From Tetrapyrgos nigripes (Eukaryota > Basidiomycota > Agaricomycetes > Agaricales > Campanellaceae): 64,000 bases of DNA. Shown here one piece after another: positions 56,898-64,000 of the stretch. The stretch spans positions 1 to 64,000 of the forward strand of contig JAACJM010000005.1 in the NCBI GenBank assembly GCA_013368315.1, read 5' to 3'. The notes beneath the pieces are model-generated. The model did not search any database, was not told the DNA's origin, and saw only the letters and a list, made by a program, of their open reading frames with translations. Within the stretch, counting starts at the first letter, position 1. Each line of letters begins with the position of its first letter. Made by a program: the position numbers and the translations under genes.

Positions 56898-58779
56898 ATG
56901 TCATCCTCTCAGAACCAACCTAGGCTTCCTCCTCGCCTAGTCCGAGTCTTTCGTCAAGCAGCCACAGATGCTCCGCAAGTAGACGACGATCCGTTCTCGA
57001 TTGGCGATGACAGCCCTGAATCCCAAATAAGAGGAAAGACCGCAGTCCACGATAATAATGCTTTCCGACCACCGTGACCCATGCCACAAAAGGCGCAATC
57101 TATCACGGACTGTCACGGATACCCCCAGGAAACATTACGAAGAACATCCGGGAGACTTGGACCAGAAGACCAAGAAGCGTGTCGATGCTAGATCACCCTA
57201 CGCTGGTCGCTGCAACATCATGAAGGAACTGGGAACCCCTCCTGGCAATGATGTGGAATTCGCCCACCTTCTAGAGCGCACCTTGGGGACCGACCAAGAG
57301 GAGGTACGTCAGCTATGTCATTATTGTCAATTGACGCATAGTGCTCACAGTCACGGTGTTTGGCAAGCTTTCAATCATCATGTTCATGCTAGGAACTTTT
57401 GACTTGAACGTACACTCACGATACAACATCTTCAAGTGTGAGTTGCCATGTTTTGTACATCTTTTCTTTCTTCCACTGATTGGCTGGACTCGGAGCAGTG
57501 ATCGTCTGGATTCACCGTCAACTCGATGGTCGAAAGCTACTCCTAATACCTACAGATAGCAAGTCGAGGACCGACATTCTACAGGGAATGGCCAAAAATA
57601 TGAAGTTAGTCAATGAAAAAGACTGGGGTTCGGATAGTGAGAGGACCGATCTATTGCAGGTAAGACAACCACAACGTTTCGCCTAGAAGCTCTCATGATC
57701 TGACCCTCCACAAAAACAGAAATACAAGCCAGAGAAGAAGCAATTCGTCGAGTACTAGATTGTCGTTCTTGATGACAGCCTCAACACACGCCGATTTCAC
57801 CAACAAATTATCGAACCTGGTAAACCTGAATCACGCACTCTCAAGTCTACGGGAAAGTATACAGAAGCGATGGAATTTCAAGGAATGACGTTCGTGTCTC
57901 ATTTGAACTCGGCGCTAGTCATGATCCATGCGATACGCCGAATATCGCGATTTCAGAACAGAAGATCCCGTGTTGGCCAGAAACCGCAATGTCAGGATCA
58001 TTTGGCAACGAACTCGCGGATGGTTGACAACACCTATCCCTCAAGCCTACCTCAATACTCGAAAGGCCTTCCACGAATCGCATTACGAGATGACTCCGAT
58101 CGATGGTGTGAAGTATAACTTGAGGAAGCCTAAGAAAACGAGTCCAGAGCAGGCGACCGTACTTCCAGGCAAGAAAGCAGAGACATACGAGCAGTCGTTC
58201 AAGAGAGCTTCCAAGTTGTTGAAAGGCAAGGGCAAAGGAACGGAGTTAGCTGACGAGAACGACTCAGGAGGGGAGACAGATGAAGAAGTCTATGTCGACA
58301 GTGAAGGCTACCCACTTCCCCTTGGGAGCAGCGGAAAACCTTTGGGGGAAGTGGAACTTGAATATATAGCGTTGGCGAAAAGGGCAGCCGAACGCCGCGA
58401 GGCTATGCAGACTAAGACCCCATCTGCACCATCCAGGTCCCAGAAAGCGAAATCTGAGTCAGGCGTCTCATCGCAAGGGCAGGCAGACCGGTCGATTATG
58501 ATTCCTCAATGGAGAAGCGCCGAGCTCTTGCTCCCGGGAAATCTGGACCCTAACGTTATCCTTGACTTGGTCAAAAACCACAACGTCAAGATCAAGTCCT
58601 CAAACCATCCGAAACTGAAGGAAGCAGTGGATGATCGATACAAGGGTTGGGGTATGTTGAAGAACTTGTCAACAGGGCGTCGCTCCGTAACGTTCAGCAC
58701 GCCGAGCAGGAGCGACAGAGGGAGAATTGCGGATGATGCAGGAGGCGACAGAGAAGATGAGGAAGATGACTCGGAGTAG
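56898..58779 (+). pseudogene. Broken relative of the HNH-like gene
   Basis: Pieces of one protein lie in different frames. The start is MSSSQNQPRLPPRLVRVFRQ (56898). Near 57075 the frame must shift to continue with YAGRCNIMKELGTPP and NDVEFAHLLERTLG, the degenerate Cys and 'AHLL' parts of an HNH site. After an intron (donor near 57437) comes VIVWIHRQLDGRKLLLIPT. After another intron (57661-57720) an in-frame TAG follows FVEY near 57756. Near 57930 a further one-base shift leads to RYAEYRDFRTEDPVL and a long, Lys/Ser/acidic-rich tail ending DDAGGDREDEEDDSE at 58779. With two shifts and one stop it is best called a pseudogene; I cannot exclude unusual splicing for one of them. Confidence 0.65.
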
Positions 58780-59257
58780 GAGAATATTACGCCGGCGTTT
58801 GGAAGATATTTAGAGGAGGGCGAGAACTAGTCGATACGGTGAGAATAGGACAATACATCCTCCAGGTAGACGGCTAGTCAATATGGTGGACATAGGATGA
58901 TGGACTCAATAGCATCTGTATAAGTGTTAGGTATCATGATTCACGACGTTGTCACGAAATTTCTACTACTCACTATAAATGTATTTTTCTTTGGATACAA
59001 AACGAGCTGCTCAAGTGAGTAAAGAGCTCTCTTTAAAGCAAGATTTCCTGAGCTAAGATGAGTCCCTTGAGACGGTTGCATTTGTTCGATTTTGTCTCCA
59101 GTACTAGTGTCAGTGTGAAACACTCAGCATATCGTCGAGCCAATGGCACAGAGGCCAATGCAGTTGTATATTGCGCAAATCCTGGACAGACAGGGTCTGA
59201 ACGAGGTGAAAAGAACATTATAGAACGACAAGGAAGCGAGGTTGAAGCGAACTCGGT

Positions 59258-59364
59258 CTAGTCTCGTACCCAGCCGTTTTATAGAACAGGGCAGGGATTC
59301 CTTGATTTATCCTTTGTATTTTTTTGTTTGTCCCCTGCCCTAAAACGGCTCGGTACGAGACTAG
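59258..59364. repeat. Inverted repeat (hairpin), arms about 33-39 bases
   Basis: The left arm begins CTAGTCTCGTACCCAGCCGT at 59258. The right arm, read as reverse complement from 59364, begins CTAGTCTCGTACCGAGCCGT and continues TTTAGGGCAGGG. The arms match except for one base and a seven-base insertion (TAGAACA) in the left one. The loop is about 35 bases and T-rich. It could be a small transposon remnant or a structured transcript. Confidence 0.8.
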
Positions 59365-59449
59365 CCATGCGTGTCCGCAGCACCCTCGTGGTACCACGGA
59401 GAGTATGTACCCACCTTCGAGTGGAACCCTTTTCCGGTGCGGTGTAACA

Positions 59450-59466
59450 AAGAAAGAAAGAAAGAA
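59450..59466 (+). repeat. Microsatellite (AAAG)n
   Basis: Four consecutive AAAG units follow GTGTAAC. Confidence 0.85.
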
Positions 59467-59855
59467 CCCCTTCGGTCTCTAACAGTAAGCGAGCCTGTGA
59501 GCCTGTGAGTCAGCCTTGGGGAGACTAGTCGGAACCGAGGAACAACCGCCGCAAGGTTTTATTATGAGTTACGACTGATAGTACAGGGCGAGGAGTTCTC
59601 TCGCTAGCGATCCATGCTTTACGAGACATTGAGTGCCATTGGAAACTGGACACGGCCCCTGAATGCATGAAGTTTGGCCGTCAAGGTCCAGATTATTCCC
59701 AATTGACCTTGATTACAGTCAACGGTGGAACTGCAACAACGCCAGCCTCTAATTTATGAGCAAGAGAACGGGAACGGGAGAACAAACTATACTGGATTGG
59801 TGACACAAAGAAATATGTAGACAGAACTACAAAATGTAGACGACTTTTCTCCCCC

Positions 59856-61380
59856 TCACAACTGCGTTCCATCCCGCCTTCTTGCCCCCTGACAACGTCT
59901 TATAACATCCATGACTTCATCTCTAATCTCCATCCTTCCACCCCTAGTCGTAATGCAGACATCCTTCAAGAACGGGAAGCAAGTATCCAAATGATACGCC
60001 AGCGAAGTAAACCCACCGTCGACAAAGTCGTGTGAATCAGGTTCCTTCCCTTCAACAATTAGAGTTAAGAACTCAAGTTGATGGGAGGAGCTCAACGGGA
60101 AGGACGTGTTATCGCACTCTTTGTGGTCGACGGAAGGGACGTGAAGAATGTCAAAGGGAATGGAGACTCGCTTCAAGCTGGGACAATTTGCCCCAGACAG
60201 GGTCTTCAGGGATGCCATGGTGATGTTGACGTTCTCTTGATGACTCCCTATGTCAAAGTGTATGAGATTATACCAGCCGTTGCAAAGGCTGGACACAACT
60301 GTATCCGTGAGATAAACAACTTTCGAAAGAGCAGTGAACCTGCCAGTGAAGAACTGGACGTTGTGCAGTGAGTGTAAAGGCCCAATAACGTCCAATAGCT
60401 CTTCCGACCCCATCTCTAGCTCCATTATATTGAGGCGGAGGACCAATGTAGTCACACTGCGCGACCACTGGGAGGAGACCATGCCGAAGATGGTCTGGAA
60501 ACCTTCACCATCGAGAGCGCCTTCAAGAGAGAAGGATTCTACGTCGGAATTCTGATACATTCGCAAAACTTCGAGCACATTGCTGGGACCGTATATGATG
60601 TCATGAAGGTCCAGTTGCTTCAAGCATCGAGGATGTGATACTGGTCCTTTCTCTATGGCGGTGAGATAGACATCAAGGTCGAAGACTCGCAAATTCTGCA
60701 GCTGCGAGACAGAAGCAAGATCAAAATAGCCGTGAAGGCTCCCAAGGGTGAGCGATTGGAATGTGGGTGCATCATCTTTGACGACGGAGAGAAATGCAAT
60801 GATATCCTCGCTACGGCAAAATTTGAAGAAAGCGGATTCGAGGACAGGGGATATCATGATTTCATGGAAGAATGTTGCCGGGGAAGTCTCGCAGTATACG
60901 TGGGTCAATGATGGAAATGGCCTTGGTCGTAAGAGAGCTAGGGAGGTGAAGACGGATTTATTGACTGGGATGGTAATATATTTTCCCTTGGGACCTGGGT
61001 AAACGAGGGTCTTCACCATAGAAGAGTAAATGTCGAAGCGCTCCAAGGCTGCTTCGTCGAGTTTTCCACTGAGGATCTGCGGAAAGGACATGAGTACGAA
61101 TGGGAGCTGCTTATGACGATGAGGAAGGACGCACGTAGAAACCATCCTTAACTTTTAAGCCTGGCAGCAGCTTAAGAAGCCATATAAGCTCGCTAGCACG
61201 CCATAAAATCCTCATAAAAGGGTGAAAAAATGCGCTACAACTGAGAGCGCAGGACAAAAGATCTCTTCTGGTTGCTGCTGTGAGGGTGTCGATCCGGAAC
61301 TGACGGTCAATCGTCACTTCAACCACGTAGTCGGCTATCTCTTCTACGAGCTCTATTGGCAATGGCATGTAATCCGACAT
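59856..61380 (-). CDS. F-box protein H with leucine-rich-like region, 488 aa
   Basis: Exon 1 is 61135-61380 and exon 2 is 59856-61076, with a 58-base intron of the same length as in gene F. The start is MSDYMPLPIELVEEIADYVV; the F-box continues RRDLLSCALSCSAFFHPFMR and ends VKDGFY. Exon 2 opens ILSGKLDEAALERFDIYSSM. Other blocks: LQNLRVFDLDVYLTAIEKG, VVSSLCNGWYNLIHFDI, CPSLKRVSIPFDILHVP and TSLAYHLDTCFPFL, ending CQGARRRDGTQL. It is intact and the closest relative of gene F, 14 kb away, with kinase copy 3 and F-box gene G between. Confidence 0.9.
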
Positions 61381-62136
61381 TGTCAAGAGCTAGATTATCT
61401 ATATTGTTCAAGAACAGTCATTGACCGAAGAATTTGGGATCTGTGACTTTCACGCACCAAAAATATCTTCCAGCCAGCCAAATTCCGGCCTGATGTGGAA
61501 CCAATGATCCCTTTGAGCAGAGAATAGCAGATTCTGCGCAGGTCTTAAATGGCGAGAAGAACGTGGAAGTTGAGAAGCAAGCTGTTAGCAGATAAACAAA
61601 AGTCAGGCACGTCAAATTTTCAAAGTTGAAAGAAAAAGAACTGTATTCCGTGACATCGACCAAATAGTAGCCGAACATTCAAAGCTCTGTTGCCAGAGTA
61701 GACTAAGCCATTTTCAAGAACCGGGAAACAATTGGAAAGAGAGACGGAACTTGGACGGAACTTGGCTTTCTGTACAGGATCGAGGTATCTTGAAGTGGGT
61801 GGCAAAAGACTCTAAAGCAGGTTGAAGGACAGAAATGGGCTATGTTCTGGGATAGTGTATTCCAACGTTGTGGTCTGATGTTGAAAAGATGTCTCACGTA
61901 GATTGTAGATTGTACATTACTAATACCACACCCCGTCATGATCAACGCATCACGTTAGTAATGACTTCAATTCTGCCATTTGGAAGTACTTGTACAGGTA
62001 CGTTCATCGTAAACTTCAAGTATTACGTAGCGTCCAATACTACCAATCTGCACAAACATGTCCGAAAGACTTTTATCCCAGTCGTATGAAGGAAACCAAC
62101 GTAAAGCGCACGGTCCAATTTCCAACCAGCTCCGAG
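61381..62136. other. Spacer between F-box genes H and I
   Basis: Bases 61381-61560 match the leader of gene F (46991-47150). The rest is the downstream flank of gene I. No gene. Confidence 0.45.
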
Positions 62137-63891
62137 TCAAGCCCATGAGACACCCCGTCTCCTCAACCACCTCCTGTTACCTTGCCAGAACTCCAATGCG
62201 TGCTGAACAGCCTCCCAGGACCTCCCACCAAGATCACCAACTTCATACCTAACATCAACTTCTTTCAAATACGGAAACCCGTTGTCCAAATGATACACTA
62301 GAGGCGCCAGATGCTTGTCCTTGCTATTGCAAGCATGGAAATCACATTCATCTAAATCCAACAGGAGATATTCGAGTCGGTGAGCCTGACGTCGACACTG
62401 GGCGGTAGTGGCACCGCCACCAGCAGTCGTAGAGACGAGAGCAGGAGAGCTGGAGTTGGAGTTGGGTTTTGACTTGGAGATAGAGGGGATGGAGGGGAAT
62501 GGGATGTAGAGTACATCCAATGGGAACTTTAGCACTCTCAATCTGGGACATAACCGAGAGATAACTTCAAGCGAAGCCTCTGTAGGAAGTTGTCCAGCAA
62601 CTTCTGAACTTGTCGCTGTTTCAAGTGCGAGGGTGGTGAGATTCGGCCAGGCGTTGCAGATATTCGAAATATCGGCATCGGAAGAGTAGAAAGAGTTTTC
62701 AAGACCCAGTAGTTCCAGCCTCTCGAGTCCGCGTAGTGCATACATGGACGCAATAAAATCCGACAAAGGCTGTGGGCTGTAATCGCCGGATGGATGAAAA
62801 TGGTTTTCGACTACCACGAAAGTGAGGGTTTGGGCCCATAGAGAGGGTATCGCAGCGAAGACTGCCTGATGTTGTTCTGTCTCGAGGGAGCCAACTATAG
62901 AGAGATGTTCGATTGGGGAATTCTGGAATATTTGGAAGATTGTTGATGCTAAACTGGCATTCTGATCATCCAGATGGAGCGTTAAGCGCCTCAAAGCCCT
63001 AGGGCTGTTGAGACTACCATCCAGAAGCCGTACACCATCGATCATTGTACCGTGCACGTCGATGGTCAACTCATCCAGATGGAGCAAATGACTCAGAAGT
63101 CGTAGATCCAATTTAATGGGCAAGTCCAAGTCGGACAGAGAGAAATTGAAGTGACGGAGGTTCTGCAAGTCGACCTCTAAGATCGAGGGAAGGAGGTCTT
63201 CGTCGCCATCATAGGATGATGTGACGGTAAGGGAGTGAAGCATGGGTGCCTTTCTGTCCTGGTCCACATAGAACAGAAACATCATAACATCCCAAACACT
63301 GCACTGATTGAAAGAAGCTGATTTGAGGAAAGGAGAGACCATGAACGCAGACTTGTCGTAGAACGATTGGGCAGAACAGTAGAGGTGGGTCAACAATGGT
63401 AACGGGTTGGGACGCGCATAGTTTAAGCGTCGTTGAGTGGATTCGGGTATTTGGACGCTGGCACTTGACTCTTCTGACTCATCATGGCCAAAGAGGACAA
63501 GTCGCCTCACTTTGCGCGAATAAAAATCGAAGCGTTTCAGAGTATTGTCATTGTAGGCAACGTTTCCTGTGAGTGCCTACGAAAGGATATTCAGATAAAT
63601 CATATTCCAAGAAGAAAAAACGATACAACCCACATATGAACCATCCTCCAATTCACTAAAGTCAGGTAGTAGCTTCAGCAGCGGCAAAAGCTCCACGTTG
63701 CGCCATAAAATCCTTATTGCATGATCGAATAAGATACTGTTACTGAGAGCACAAGACAGAAGGTCTTGTCTAGACTCGGGTGTAGGGACCTCGAGACCAT
63801 TGAAGAGTGCAGCCTGGCATGTCTCCTCACTCAGATAAGTGAAGATCATCTCCATAATCTCCACTGGAAAAAGTGGTGCGAGACTAGTCAT
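62137..63891 (-). CDS. F-box protein I with leucine-rich-like region, 565 aa
   Basis: Exon 1 is 63634-63891 and exon 2 is 62137-63576, with a 57-base intron. The start is MTSLAPLFPVEIMEMIFTYL; the frame is open for 28 more codons upstream, but the family starts at the F-box. F-box part: RQDLLSCALSNSILFDHAIR. Exon 2 opens ALTGNVAYNDNTLKRFDFYS. Blocks include LQNLRHFNFSLSDLDLPI, LLHLDELTIDV, SDADISNICNAWPNLTTLAL and PLVYHLDNGFPYLKEVDV. A Ser/Lys/Thr-rich insert (SISKSKPNSNSSSPALVS) before the HRLEYLLLDLDE block is special to this member. It is the most divergent of the group and closest to the right edge. Confidence 0.9.
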
Positions 63892-64000
63892 TTGGAAACC
63901 TAAACGTGTCGGGAAGACCCACATCAGCGGTTGAAAACAACCTTTCGGAATAGAGGCTGGACCTACAAATTCCAAGTACGAATCAAGAAGTGAACGCGGT

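Larger units (their letters stand above)
58780..59855. other. Gene-poor stretch with a long hairpin and a microsatellite
   Basis: A near-perfect inverted repeat lies at 59258-59364 and an (AAAG)n microsatellite at 59450-59466. A palindrome CGTGGTACCACG lies near 59388. No supported gene. Confidence 0.5.

Overview
This is a fungal nuclear window, almost certainly from an agaricomycete basidiomycete. Three things point there: genes cut by many short GT-AG introns (about 48-67 bases), an AA9 polysaccharide monooxygenase beside pectin methylesterases, and expanded families of F-box proteins and FunK1-type kinases. Many genes have no long open frame, so several models below were built by joining exons and checking that the phases agree. 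All family names are from motif recognition; no search was run.

Layout. At 1-427 a partial gene of unknown family runs off the left edge. At 901-6123 lies a Ty1/copia retrotransposon on the minus strand with near-identical LTRs and two in-frame stops. At 6124-9040 there is a gene-poor stretch, then the first F-box gene (9041-10731). At 11307-20386 is a block of secreted proteins, all on the minus strand: one AA9 monooxygenase (240 aa), three tandem pectin methylesterases (333 aa each, identical six-exon design with a 10-base microexon) and a 277-aa repetitive secreted protein built by exon duplication. The AA9 and esterase genes suggest attack on cellulose and pectin; the repeat protein has no known role.

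At 22349-30490 are two FunK1 kinase genes in tandem; a third copy (50078-52955) is inverted. Copy 2 carries a one-base frameshift. Two conserved housekeeping genes sit head to head with only 72 bases between start codons: a PP2A activator (PTPA/Rrd, 31274-32741) and the ribosome-biogenesis factor SURF6/Rrp14 (32814-34386). A truncated, rearranged copy of the PTPA gene travels with the third kinase copy, so a PTPA-kinase block was duplicated and inverted.

From 34925 to the right end the region is dominated by eight more F-box genes of the same family as the first. All have a short F-box exon, one phase-0 intron at the same place and a long exon with leucine-rich-like segments. Two (D and E) have single-base frameshifts in runs of T. 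Two (F and H) are recent duplicates. A divergent pair of HNH-like genes (55595-58779), one of them broken, lies among them.

The window reads as a small stable core (PTPA, SURF6) inside a fast-evolving accessory region. I found no convincing new multi-gene system. The most notable items are the microexon triplet, the repeat secreted protein, the mosaic kinase/PTPA duplication and the retrotransposon stops.
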